NCBI GenBank assembly: GCA_015062055.1
Contig: SUVK01000004.1
Coordinates: 23,078 to 87,077 of the forward strand
Direction: 5' to 3'
Length of the DNA: 64,000 bases
Source of the DNA: Akkermansiaceae bacterium
GTDB taxonomy: Bacteria > Verrucomicrobiota > Verrucomicrobiia > Verrucomicrobiales > Akkermansiaceae
Under the pieces are notes generated by a model that did not search any database, was not told where the DNA came from, and was given only the letters and a program-made list of their open reading frames with translations. Below are positions 43,988 to 51,955 of the stretch, piece by piece (positions within the stretch are counted from its first letter, which is position 1; each line of letters starts with the position of its first letter). The translations under genes were made by a program, and so were the position numbers.

Positions 43988-45430
43988 TTATAATTGGATG
44001 TTGAAAGGCGTTACAACCCAGCCGTTTTCATCATTTTTAAGTTGCTCGAATCTGTCGAGAGCCACTTTACCCAAGACTCGTTCTGCATGGCCGAGATAGT
44101 ATCGAACTTTAGCCGGGTCTTTTTTGATATCGGGCCCGCCTTTTTCGTAGATGTAAGCTAAGAAGATGAAGCTGATTTCCAAACCTCGCGTTGTAGCCAT
44201 GCTTTCTAAGAGGTAAACAGCTTCTTGACCGTTTGCCGGTACCCCCCCGAGCCCTTGGTAATATATATTGGCCAGCATGAAAACGGCGTGCGGAAACTTG
44301 ATGTCGGCTGCTTTTTTGATGAGCGAAAGCCCTTTTTGGGTATCTTGCTTTACCCCGTGGCCCATCAACAGCATGTAGCCTTGTGCCGTTGTGTACGAGA
44401 TGTCCGGTATGACCTGGCTGCCTAATTCAATATGCTTATATGCTTTTACCTCGTCTTTCGGTAGACCGCATGCGCCGAGGTAGTATATGTGAGAGAGCAT
44501 GGCCTGAGCGCGTGTATTACCCATCATGGTGGCTATCTTAAGCAGATATACACCGGCGGCTTCGTCTCTTTGTAGGCCGAGTGCTTGTTCAAGCTGTTTA
44601 TTGCCACGTACCAGATATTCGCCTAATATCGTAAGTGCTTGAGGGTGGTGAAGCTCTGCTGCCTTTTTCAGATAATGATAACTGACTTGCTCATTTTGCA
44701 GTTGCGACATGTAGGCCGACAGCTCAAACATGGCAGTAGCATTGCCCATGCGTGCCGCTTCGGTGAGCATACAGAGTTTTACGAAAGCATCAGGTGCTTT
44801 TTTGCTCAGATAGTATAATACATGGTGATTTCCGCGCGTAATTTCGCCTTTAACCTCGGGGCGGTTCCTATCTTCATAGGTTAACAGTCGGTCTGTTTGC
44901 AGCAGCCACGAAAACCGTGTTTCTATGTTTCCGCTTTTGCAGGCTTCCATCATGATTTTGTTGGCCTTATTAGGGTCTGCAACACAACCCACGCCGGTTC
45001 GTAATATGTTGCTGTATGTTACCACCGCCGGGGTATACCCTGTGGCAGATGCTTTTTTGACCATATTCACCGCTTTCATCACCTCTGCCGATTGCCTGTG
45101 TGTTTGTGGTACAAAATTGAGTGCTGTGCTGCCCAAATAAAGAAGGGCTGCAGGGTTGCCTTCGTTGGCGGCTCGTTGCATCCAAGCATCGATACAAAGT
45201 TCATCTCCGGTGGCATCTAAGGCAATAATGAGAGCCGGTGCTGTGTCTGAGCTGTTGGTGCTGACAATGTTATCGAGCGTTTCCTTAAACTTGCGGTAGG
45301 CTGTTTCGTGATTCTCCGGGGCAGAGGGGATGATTGCTGCCGTGCCGGGTAATGTAAGGCATACCGGCGCTGCCACCGGCAGTATAAGCGAGGATATGAT
45401 GTGAGACAACTTCATGGCCGAATTCCGCAT
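43988..45430 (-). CDS. Secreted Sel1-repeat protein, copy 2
   Basis: The paralogue of the preceding entry, also 480 residues from the ATG at 45430; an ATG at 45415 (MKLSH) is an alternative. Signal peptide, then Sel1 units (AADIKFPHAVFMLANIYYQGLGG, LTILGEYLVRGNKQLEQ). Shared blocks with copy 1 include IDAWMQRAANEGNPAALL against IEPWMQRAADEGEPAAIL and the C-terminal YYLGHAERVL / YYLEHAERTL. The genes are 29 bases apart on the same strand and are likely co-expressed. Confidence 0.85.
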   Translation of the reverse strand: MRNSAMKLSHIISSLILPVAAPVCLTLPGTAAIIPSAPENHETAYRKFKETLDNIVSTNSSDTAPALIIALDATGDELCIDAWMQRAANEGNPAALLYLGSTALNFVPQTHRQSAEVMKAVNMVKKASATGYTPAVVTYSNILRTGVGCVADPNKANKIMMEACKSGNIETRFSWLLQTDRLLTYEDRNRPEVKGEITRGNHHVLYYLSKKAPDAFVKLCMLTEAARMGNATAMFELSAYMSQLQNEQVSYHYLKKAAELHHPQALTILGEYLVRGNKQLEQALGLQRDEAAGVYLLKIATMMGNTRAQAMLSHIYYLGACGLPKDEVKAYKHIELGSQVIPDISYTTAQGYMLLMGHGVKQDTQKGLSLIKKAADIKFPHAVFMLANIYYQGLGGVPANGQEAVYLLESMATTRGLEISFIFLAYIYEKGGPDIKKDPAKVRYYLGHAERVLGKVALDRFEQLKNDENGWVVTPFNIQL

Positions 45431-45439
45431 GTTTTTCTT

Positions 45440-45468
45440 ATTTTATTCTCTATCTTTTGGCCTTGCAA
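45440..45468 (-). promoter_or_regulatory. Promoter of the Sel1-repeat pair
   Basis: On the minus strand TTGCAA (45468-45463), 17-base spacer, TAAAAT (45445-45440), 9 bases before the ATG at 45430. Confidence 0.65.
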
Positions 45469-45485
45469 GTGTAAAATATGTCTTC

Positions 45486-46573
45486 TTACATGAGCCCTGC
45501 TGCTATTTCATCTGCCAGCAGCCTGCCTTTGAGTGTAAGTTGCAACATGCCGTTTGGCGTGCGGCGGGCAAGCCCTTCTGTTTGCAACATGTCGACAAAG
45601 TCTTCGTCTTGTTTTCTGATAAACGAGGCGGGTAGTCCCTCGTCCGTGCGTAGCTGTAGCCCCAATAATTCGGTGCGCTTGGCTTGGGGAGTAAGGTGTT
45701 CGCGCTCGGCTTCAGAGAGTTGTCCGGCCTTGAGTGCAGATATGTAAGCGCTTGTGTTTTCTGTATTGCGATAGCGTGTGTTGTTTACAGTGCCGCAGGC
45801 CCCCGGCCCCAAGCCATAGTAGTCTTCGCCTCGCCAACATGCCAGTTGTGGAGAGATACGGCTCCCCCCTTGGCATAGTTAGAGATTTCGTAGTGTCGGT
45901 AGTGAGCGGCTGTCAGCAGTTCATCGGCCAGGGTAAACATGGCAACATCTGTTTCTTCGTCGCCTGCGTCTGCTCCGTAAGCCTTAAAAAATGCCGTGTC
46001 TTCTTCGTAGGTGAGGTTGTAGGTAGAGATATGGTCGGGTTGCAGGGCGATGGCTTCTTGCAGACTGTGGTTCCATTGTTCGATGGTTTGCCCGGGTAGG
46101 GAGAACATGAGGTCGAGATTGACTTGTTGCATGCCTGCCTCTCGCAACATTTGTACACTTCGGGCTATTTGCGCCGGGCTGTGTTCTCTGCCCAGTAGTT
46201 GTAAAAGCTCCGGTTCAAAACTTTGCGCCCCCAAAGAAACCCGGGTAATGCCCAGCTTTACCCATTGTTCTACCTTGGCCGGGGTAAAGGTGGCCGGGTT
46301 GGTCTCAAAACTCCATTCTTCTACCCCGGAAAAATCAATGTGCTCTCTCAGTCCGTTCACCAAATTGTTCAAGTGGGTAGGGGAGAGCATGCTGGGGGTG
46401 CCCCCGCCACAGTAGATGGTGCGCGGCCGGTACCCTTGCGGCAACCGTAGCTTGGCTTCTGCTATGACGCCCTCTACATATCCGCGTATATCCGTATGGC
46501 CGATACGGTGCTTATAAAAAGCACAATACGGGCATATCTTGTTGCAAAAGGGTACGTGTATGTACAGGTGCAT
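45486..46573 (-). pseudogene. hemW: HemW (radical SAM heme chaperone, coproporphyrinogen oxidase-like), frameshifted
   Basis: The first frame (46573 down to 45785) has the radical SAM site CNKICPYC (C10, C14, C17), CGGGTPS, FETNP, RVSLGAQSF and ends normally until YEISNYAKGGAVSLHNW. There the frame breaks; the other frame resumes at once with CWRGEDYYGLGPGACGTV, the expected HemW continuation, and runs to 45486 with the C-terminal winged domain. Insertion of one G in the TGGCA at 45841-45845 would restore HNWACWRGEDYYG. HemW binds and transfers heme. This is either a real mutation or a sequencing error. Confidence 0.88.
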
Positions 46574-46595
46574 GGTGAATCGGGGCGATGTAAAA

Positions 46596-46621
46596 CGGGA
46601 GCCGGTTTTAGCCGGCTCCCG
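46596..46621 (-). terminator. Terminator of nagB
   Basis: CGGGAGCCGG (46596-46605) with its perfect complement (46612-46621) and a 6-base loop; TTTTA follows on the minus strand. Confidence 0.85.
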
Positions 46622-46656
46622 GTAGAAGTTTTTATGCGTTGTGTGTCGCGTTTGCT

Positions 46657-47400
46657 TTACAGCTCGGCGGCGGCCGGCTTGTCAAGGAAGTACTTGGCAT
46701 CCGGGTGCTTCTGCAAGTAAGAAGCGGCTACATCTGCCGTGACGGGGCCGTTGATGGCTTTGTTCACGATAGAGGCCTTCTTTTCGCCCCAAGCCATCAG
46801 GCGCAGCTTCTTGGCGTCCATGATGGTGGCAACACCCATGGTGATGGCATAGCTGGGCACATTCTCAAAGCCACCGAAAGCGGGGGCGGCATCGGTCTTG
46901 GTCAGGTCGTCCAAGTGTACTTGGCGAGTGCGGGTGGTGTCGTCGGACCCCGGTTCGTTGAAGCCGATGTGGCCCGTGCGACCAATGCCCAAAATCTGAA
47001 GGTCCAGACCACCGCAGGCCTTAATCTTGTCCTCGTAGGCTTGGCAATGTGCAGCAATGTCCTCCTGTGCTACCGTGCCGCTGGGAAGGTTGATGTTCTC
47101 GGCGGGAATGTCGATGTGGTTGAACAGGTTGGTGTGCATGAAGTACCAGTAGGACTCCACGTGCTCGCGGGGCAGACCGTAGTACTCGTCCAAGTTGAAG
47201 GTGGTTACATTCTTGAAAGAAAGACCCTCCTCCTTGTGCAGACGAATGAGCTCTGCATAGAAACCGAGAGGGGAGGCGCCGGTTGCCAAACCAAGCACAA
47301 CACCCTTACCCTCTGCAGCGCGGCTGCGTATGAGCTCTGCTACTTCTGCTGCCAAGTTTTTGACAGCTTCCTGCTGTGTTTCGAAAACTTCGTATGTCAT
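46657..47400 (-). CDS. nagB: Glucosamine-6-phosphate deaminase
   Basis: The 247-residue product begins with the NagB core: LGLATGASPLGFYAELI (phosphate site), TFNLDEYYGL (active-site Asp), GIGRTGHIGFNEPGS and the catalytic His region. It turns glucosamine 6-phosphate into fructose 6-phosphate and ammonia, an entry of amino sugars from mucin or wall recycling. A nagA gene is not next to it. It has its own promoter and terminator. Confidence 0.95.
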   Translation of the reverse strand: MTYEVFETQQEAVKNLAAEVAELIRSRAAEGKGVVLGLATGASPLGFYAELIRLHKEEGLSFKNVTTFNLDEYYGLPREHVESYWYFMHTNLFNHIDIPAENINLPSGTVAQEDIAAHCQAYEDKIKACGGLDLQILGIGRTGHIGFNEPGSDDTTRTRQVHLDDLTKTDAAPAFGGFENVPSYAITMGVATIMDAKKLRLMAWGEKKASIVNKAINGPVTADVAASYLQKHPDAKYFLDKPAAAEL

Positions 47401-47409
47401 GGTAGGCTT

Positions 47410-47437
47410 ATTTTATACCATACCCTTGTAAAATCAA
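47410..47437 (-). promoter_or_regulatory. Promoter of nagB
   Basis: On the minus strand TTGATT (47437-47432), 16-base spacer, TAAAAT (47415-47410), 9 bases before the ATG at 47400. Confidence 0.6.
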
Positions 47438-47486
47438 TCCTAAAATCACGAAAATAAAAAAAATTAAGCTTTTTTGAAAATTTTGC

Positions 47487-47515
47487 TTGCAATATCCGTT
47501 TGAACATGGTAAGCT
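47487..47515 (+). promoter_or_regulatory. Promoter of the tRNA cluster
   Basis: TTGCAA (47487-47492), 17-base spacer, TAAGCT (47510-47515), 19 bases before the first tRNA base. Confidence 0.6.
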
Positions 47516-47534
47516 GCCCTCGCGCACAGCACCT

Positions 47535-47606
47535 GCCGCTGTAGCTCAGGGGTAGAGCAACGCATTCGTAATGCGTGGGTCGTCAGTTCAAATCTGACCA
47601 GCGGCT
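47535..47606 (+). tRNA. tRNA-Thr (anticodon CGT)
   Basis: A 72-base cloverleaf: acceptor GCCGCTG with CAGCGGC, discriminator T, anticodon loop TTCGTAA in the stem ACGCA/TGCGT, and T-arm with GTTCAAAT. It reads ACG. The 3' CCA is not encoded. Confidence 0.95.
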
Positions 47607-47651
47607 GCCTCTCAGAGGTTACAACAAGGTGTGAGTGCTCTCAGGCATTGT

Positions 47652-47724
47652 GCCTCCTTAGCTCAGTCGGTAGAGCAGCTGACTCTTAATCAGTTTGTCC
47701 GCGGTTCGAGCCCGCGAGGGGGTA
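47652..47724 (+). tRNA. tRNA-Lys (anticodon CTT), copy 1
   Basis: A 73-base cloverleaf with anticodon loop CTCTTAA in the stem CTGA/TCAG and T-arm GTTCGAGC. CCA follows directly at 47725-47727, perhaps by chance. It is identical in sequence to the second copy. Confidence 0.95.
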
Positions 47725-47757
47725 CCAGCCTGAGGGCTCTTTCTTGTGCTCAGCAAT

Positions 47758-47830
47758 GCCTCCTTAGCTCAGTCGGTAGAGCAGCTGACTCTTAATCAGT
47801 TTGTCCGCGGTTCGAGCCCGCGAGGGGGTA
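47758..47830 (+). tRNA. tRNA-Lys (anticodon CTT), copy 2
   Basis: Exact 73-base repeat of copy 1, 33 bases downstream; here CCA is not encoded (CTC follows). A hairpin terminator lies 6 bases after it. Confidence 0.95.
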
Positions 47831-47836
47831 CTCGGT

Positions 47837-47870
47837 AAGCGAATCGGTTTTTTCCCGGTTCGCTTTTTTC
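47837..47870 (+). terminator. Terminator of the tRNA cluster
   Basis: AAGCGAA (47837-47843) pairs with TTCGCTT (47859-47865), with inner CGG/CCG pairs and a T-run TTTTTT at the end. Confidence 0.85.
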
Positions 47871-47898
47871 TTTGCTTGATTTTCGCACACAAAGAATA

Positions 47899-47924
47899 GG
47901 CTCACGGCAATTAAGCCGTGAGCC
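47899..47924 (-). terminator. Terminator of the HU gene
   Basis: GGCTCACGGC (47899-47908) with a perfect complement (47915-47924), loop AATTAA, 28 bases downstream of the HU stop codon on the minus strand; T-rich tract TATTCTTT. Confidence 0.75.
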
Positions 47925-47952
47925 CTATCTGATAAGTAGTGTAGGTTACAAC

Positions 47953-48255
47953 TTACTTAACGTTGGCAGCAGCCTCTTTGAGGGTCTTGCCGACCTTGAA
48001 CTTTACAACGTTACGGGCAGGGATGGGTACATCCTTACCGGGGTTCTTGGGGTTACGACCAATCTTGGCCTTAACCTCCTTAACGGTGAAAGTACCGAAG
48101 TTGCGGAGCACAACGCGGTCGCCATTGCCCAGAGCCTCAGTGATAAGGTCCACTGCTTTCTGGATTACTTCAAGTACATCATTCTGCGTGAGGTCGCTGT
48201 TCATCTCTGCGCAGATCTTATTAACAAGCTCTCTTTTTGTGATTGTGTTAGCCAT
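47953..48255 (-). CDS. HU/IHF family DNA-binding protein
   Basis: The 100-residue protein has the complete HU fold: N-terminal helices TKRELVNKICAEM, then GDRVVLRNFGTFTVKE, and the DNA-bending arm with the conserved GRNPKNPGKDVPIPARNVVKFKVGKTLK. It packs and bends DNA as a dimer. Placed between the tRNA cluster and the RNase HIII gene, with its own terminator. Confidence 0.95.
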   Translation of the reverse strand: MANTITKRELVNKICAEMNSDLTQNDVLEVIQKAVDLITEALGNGDRVVLRNFGTFTVKEVKAKIGRNPKNPGKDVPIPARNVVKFKVGKTLKEAAANVK

Positions 48256-48438
48256 ATATGTGGATTCGCTTGGTTTAAGAAGCTGGCGAGATTGTAGCGC
48301 ATTTTTTTCTCTTTGGCACGCAAAAAAAGCAACTTACGTGATTTTTTTTGCGTCACCACGCTAATTTTCCCCTTTATGGCGGAGATTTTTTCACTTTTTC
48401 ATTGACCTGAGCGCAAATTCAAGCCATTTTAACTCCAT

Positions 48439-49350
48439 ATGGCTTCTCAATACACCATAGATTTGAATACAGCAGATGCTCTCGAGCTGAAAAGGAAGTT
48501 ACAGGTGCGCGCCGGATACGAACCGGCACAGCGCGAATATACCGAGTTTTGCTTCAACGGGCCTAAGGTAAGCGTGGCTTATTATGCCAAGCGTGGAAAA
48601 TTGGTGGTACAGGGTAGCGGTGCAGATGAGTTTTTGGAGTTTGTGATGCTGATAGACCCCAAAACGGGTGAATTTGCCGTAAAAAAGCAAGCAGGGGCCA
48701 AGGTAGACAAAACACCGCATTTCGGGGTAGATGAGAGTGGAAAGGGGGATTACTTCGGTCCCTTGGTAATTGCCGGTGTTTATTCGGATGAACGCACGGC
48801 TGAGACCTTGGTTAAATTGGGCTGCAAAGACAGCAAAGCGATACCCGATGATAAAAAGATAGCAGCCATTGCTGCTAAAATCATGAATCTGCCGGGTATT
48901 GCCTACGAGGTGGTGTGTATTGGCCCGAAACGCTACAATGAGTTATACTCCGAGTTCGGCAATTTGAACCGACTTTTGGCGTGGGGTCATGCCAGGGTCA
49001 TTGCCGCCTTGCACGAGAAAGTGCCTTCGTGTACACGTGCGCTGAGCGACCAGTTTGCCAATGAATGGGTGCTCAAAACAGCCTTGGGCAAGCGCCATGT
49101 ACCCGTGCAATTAGAGCAGCGCACCAAGGCCGAAAGTGATGTTGCCGTGGCTGCCGCCTCAATTTTAGCCCGTGCTCGTTTCGTGAAATGGATGATCGAT
49201 ACCGCAGCTGCTGCCGGCTGCGATATGCCGCTTGGCTGCGCCGGGCATGTTGCCAAAGCGGCGCGAGCCTTTGTTGCCAAACATGGGCAAGAGCGTTTGG
49301 GCGATGTCGCCAAGCTGCATTTCAAAACGACGCAGAAAGTGTTACAATAA
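48439..49350 (+). CDS. rnhC: Ribonuclease HIII
   Basis: The 303-residue protein has an N-terminal domain of about 90 residues (TBP-like) typical of RNase HIII, then the RNase HII/HIII core with GVDESGKGDYFGP (catalytic D98, E99), KDSKAI and later acidic residues. It cuts RNA in RNA-DNA hybrids. Hairpin terminator right after the stop. Confidence 0.9.
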   Translation: MASQYTIDLNTADALELKRKLQVRAGYEPAQREYTEFCFNGPKVSVAYYAKRGKLVVQGSGADEFLEFVMLIDPKTGEFAVKKQAGAKVDKTPHFGVDESGKGDYFGPLVIAGVYSDERTAETLVKLGCKDSKAIPDDKKIAAIAAKIMNLPGIAYEVVCIGPKRYNELYSEFGNLNRLLAWGHARVIAALHEKVPSCTRALSDQFANEWVLKTALGKRHVPVQLEQRTKAESDVAVAAASILARARFVKWMIDTAAAAGCDMPLGCAGHVAKAARAFVAKHGQERLGDVAKLHFKTTQKVLQ

Positions 49351-49353
49351 AAA

Positions 49354-49388
49354 ACAGGCCCTTGCTCGAGTATGGAGTAGGGGCCTGT
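49354..49388. terminator. Terminator between the convergent rnhC and agmatine deiminase genes
   Basis: ACAGGCCC (49354-49361) pairs with GGGCCTGT (49381-49388), with a long imperfect inner stem. It lies between two convergent genes. Confidence 0.7.
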
Positions 49389-49406
49389 CCGTTATTTAGC
49401 GTGAAA

Positions 49407-50459
49407 TTACAGGGGCTGTTGCTGGGTGATGCAATGGATGGCTCCGCCCTCTATGACAAGTCGGCGTGCATCAAAGCCGATAACTTGCTTGCCTGGGAAA
49501 CACTCGCGCAGAATCCCCAGTGCTCTGTCGTCCGCTTTCGGTTGGTTGAAAACAGGCACGATGACGCTCTCATTGCAGATGAGGAAATTAGCATAGCTTG
49601 CCGGTAATTGCTCCAAACGCCAGTCTTTAGCTACCAGCGGCTCGGGCATGGGCAGGGGAATGATTTCTACCTTGCTGCCACTGGGGGTGCGTAAGTCTTG
49701 CAAACGCTCGTTATTCTCTGCAAGATGCCGATAATGCGGCGACTTGGCGTCTGTTTCAATAATGGAAACCGCAGCCTCGGCATTCACAAAGCGCACCATG
49801 TCATCAATGTGTCCGTCCGTATCATCACCCTCAATGCCGCAACCGAGCCAAAATACCTGTTTGGTGCCCATGAGTCGGTGTAACTCGGCCTCAATCTCTG
49901 CTTTGCTGATGCCGGGGTTACGGTTGGGGTTGAGCAGCACTGCTTCTGTGGTGATAATGAGTCCTTCGCCGTTGCCTTCTATGGCGCCGCCTTCGAGAAT
50001 AATATCGCTGCTCAAACGCGGCAGCTGAAGAGAGTTTGCCATGTGGGTGGGAATTTCGTTATCGAGATTCCACGGGGCAAACTTGCCACCCCAGGCGTTG
50101 AAGGTCCAATCTGCCACTTGCATGCCACCATCGTTACGGCGTACAAAAATACCGCCGTGGTCGCGGCACCATACATCGTTGGTGGGGTGATTGTACAAGG
50201 CGTAATTGCTTACGTTGCGGGCTTTCAAAAGTTGTTCGATATGGCCCTGCAAAGGAGCTGCTGCGTTGATTCTGACCTGTGCGTGTTGGGCTATAATGGC
50301 TGCCAAATCCGCATAGATACCATGTAGCTCGGCCAAGCCACCTTGCCAAAGGTCGTCTCGGTGGGGCCAAGAAATCCAAACGGCTTCTTGTTGCTCCCAT
50401 TCTGCCGGCCATGAAAGCTCCGCACCTTGCTTGATATCAGAAATCGTCATCGTTTTCAT
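49407..50459 (-). CDS. Agmatine deiminase/peptidylarginine deiminase-type protein
   Basis: I choose the ATG at 50459 (350 residues); an ATG at 50450 is equally possible, and both overlap the upstream gene. Family motifs are complete: WPHRDDLW, DVWCRDHGGIFV, GCGIEGDDTDGHIDD with catalytic Asp and His, and GGAIHCITQQ with the catalytic Cys C343. The enzyme turns agmatine into N-carbamoylputrescine in polyamine synthesis. The usual N-carbamoylputrescine amidase is not nearby. It is probably co-transcribed with the Minf_1886 gene. Confidence 0.92.
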   Translation of the reverse strand: MKTMTISDIKQGAELSWPAEWEQQEAVWISWPHRDDLWQGGLAELHGIYADLAAIIAQHAQVRINAAAPLQGHIEQLLKARNVSNYALYNHPTNDVWCRDHGGIFVRRNDGGMQVADWTFNAWGGKFAPWNLDNEIPTHMANSLQLPRLSSDIILEGGAIEGNGEGLIITTEAVLLNPNRNPGISKAEIEAELHRLMGTKQVFWLGCGIEGDDTDGHIDDMVRFVNAEAAVSIIETDAKSPHYRHLAENNERLQDLRTPSGSKVEIIPLPMPEPLVAKDWRLEQLPASYANFLICNESVIVPVFNQPKADDRALGILRECFPGKQVIGFDARRLVIEGGAIHCITQQQPL

Positions 50460-50850
50460 TATACTCTTCGTCGTCCAAGTCTCCATTATAAGGGGCATTC
50501 AAAACGGCCTCCAAGGGGGGCAGGGTATCAAATTCCTCTTGTTTGTCGCCTTTTTGTTTACCGAATACACCTACTTCTATCAGGTGGTATACAACAGCCC
50601 CGAAGTCGCGGTTGCTGTGTAGCCCCCAAAAACTCAGAACCTTGGCGGCTAACGGCCCGTATTCGCTTAAGGCATAGCTGCATGCTCCTGCATACAATTG
50701 CTCTGCTGAGAGGTGCGCCGCCTTGTCATCCTTGCAGTAATGCTCAGAGGCATAATCAAGCCCTGTTCGTACAAAATCGTATGCCTCGGGTGAATATTGA
50801 GGGTAGCGTAGGCAGAGCTCCCTTACGGCTTCTTCAAAACTATTGCGCAT
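50437..50850 (-). CDS. Minf_1886 family protein (Verrucomicrobia/Planctomycetes-restricted)
   Basis: The 137-residue product has the pattern RYPQYSPEAYDFVRTGLDY, LYAGACSYALSEYGPLAAKVLSFWG and FGAVVYHLIEVGVFGKQKGD, the layout I know for the Verruco-Plancto restricted Minf_1886 family. The C-terminus is acidic (NGDLDDEEYNENDDD). Function unknown. It starts with a near-leaderless promoter and overlaps the agmatine deiminase gene by about 23 bases. Confidence 0.85.
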   Translation of the reverse strand: MRNSFEEAVRELCLRYPQYSPEAYDFVRTGLDYASEHYCKDDKAAHLSAEQLYAGACSYALSEYGPLAAKVLSFWGLHSNRDFGAVVYHLIEVGVFGKQKGDKQEEFDTLPPLEAVLNAPYNGDLDDEEYNENDDDF

Positions 50851-50858
50851 GCGCCCTT

Positions 50859-50886
50859 ATTCTATCATATCTCTTAGCGTTTTCAA
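50859..50886 (-). promoter_or_regulatory. Promoter of the Minf_1886-agmatine deiminase pair, near-leaderless
   Basis: On the minus strand TTGAAA (50886-50881), 16-base spacer, TAGAAT (50864-50859), 8 bases before the ATG at 50850. Confidence 0.75.
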
Positions 50887-50901
50887 TTAAAAAAATTGAC
50901 A

Positions 50902-51945
50902 TTAAATGCACCTCTGTTGCAATGATTGAAAAAATTGTGCAAGGAGACTATGGAATAGCACCGTTTCTTTATTCGTTGCTTGTTGAATCTTGTTTTTCAG
51001 TTGGAGGATACGCAGCGCAAAATTGCCGATTATTTGTTGTGTGCTCGGGGCGGGTAAGGGGATGCAAATCCGGGTGATTGCGCTGCGGCGAATGTATTTA
51101 ATGGTACCACCTACCGCTTGTTGTTGAATTTGAGGAAGACTATGTTGCAGAAAGGCGTACAGGTACGGCACGGTGATGGCTGTTTTATCTCGAGATTCAA
51201 TGATGTAGACTCGCTGATACGCATCGAACTTGCCATCAAAATAGGTAACCTGAAAATCGATATTACCTGTCAGCAAAACGCATTCACAATCGTACTGATA
51301 AGTATGGCTGCGTAAGGGCGATTTGGCACAGCTGAAAAAAGGGTAGGCTCCTTCAGCCGTTGCGTCTCCGGCATTTCTTTTACCGCATTGAATATCGGCA
51401 ATTTGCTCCAGGGGGACAATTTGTTGCTTTTCTGAGTCAAATAAAGCAGAGAAATGTTGATGGTAAAATGATTGTCGCATCAAATCCAACGCGTCGAGTT
51501 GTTGTTGCCTCAAATTGATAACTTGTTCCACCTTTTGTAAGACATTGACAACATGTTGTTGGTAGGAGAGAGAGGGGATGAGAATCGGCACATTGCCAAG
51601 GTTTTTTTGAGTAATTTGCGGCTGGGCAGCGCCCGATGTAATGCCGTGCAAATTCGCGCTTTTCAAATAATAATATAGATATTGCGGTAGTACGGCGTTA
51701 TGGATGTTTTCTATGCAAATGGCATTGGCCGTTATATAGGAGAAAGGCTTGGTAATGATGACATTGCCACACGAATCACCACGGCTGGTAATGGCTATCG
51801 TGGGTTTCTCGTGGTTGAACTGTCGGGTAAAACCGATAATGCCGTTGGCTCCATAAACAGGATATCCCTCTGCTGTAAAGGCTTGTTTAGGCAAATTATG
51901 CCACTGCCTGAGGGTGCAGAGGTCTCTGAGTAGGGCTTGCTGCAT
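50902..51945 (-). CDS. Orphan type I restriction-modification specificity subunit (HsdS)
   Basis: In the 347 residues two target-recognition domains are visible: the first ends near QPQITQKNLGNVPILIPSLSYQQHVVNVLQKVEQVI with the coiled-coil spacer (LRQQQLDALDLMRQSFY), the second in AVGGTIKYIRRSAITRICIPLPAPSTQQIIGNF with a shorter spacer. HsdS gives DNA sequence specificity to HsdM/HsdR. No hsdM or hsdR is present, and the gene has more A/T and different codon choice than its neighbours. It lies 10 bases after recN. It may be a relic or serve a distant HsdM. Confidence 0.9.
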   Translation of the reverse strand: MQQALLRDLCTLRQWHNLPKQAFTAEGYPVYGANGIIGFTRQFNHEKPTIAITSRGDSCGNVIITKPFSYITANAICIENIHNAVLPQYLYYYLKSANLHGITSGAAQPQITQKNLGNVPILIPSLSYQQHVVNVLQKVEQVINLRQQQLDALDLMRQSFYHQHFSALFDSEKQQIVPLEQIADIQCGKRNAGDATAEGAYPFFSCAKSPLRSHTYQYDCECVLLTGNIDFQVTYFDGKFDAYQRVYIIESRDKTAITVPYLYAFLQHSLPQIQQQAVGGTIKYIRRSAITRICIPLPAPSTQQIIGNFALRILQLKNKIQQATNKETVLFHSLLAQFFQSLQQRCI

Positions 51946-51955
51946 ATGTTTTTAT

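Noticed and set aside
45486..46573. Reading hemW as two separate genes
   Set aside because: The second frame starts mid-domain and continues the HemW sequence with no own start context; a frameshift explains it.
47535..47830. tRNA cluster as an integration site of a mobile element
   Set aside because: The flanks carry nagB, HU and RNase HIII genes with no integrase or attachment repeat.
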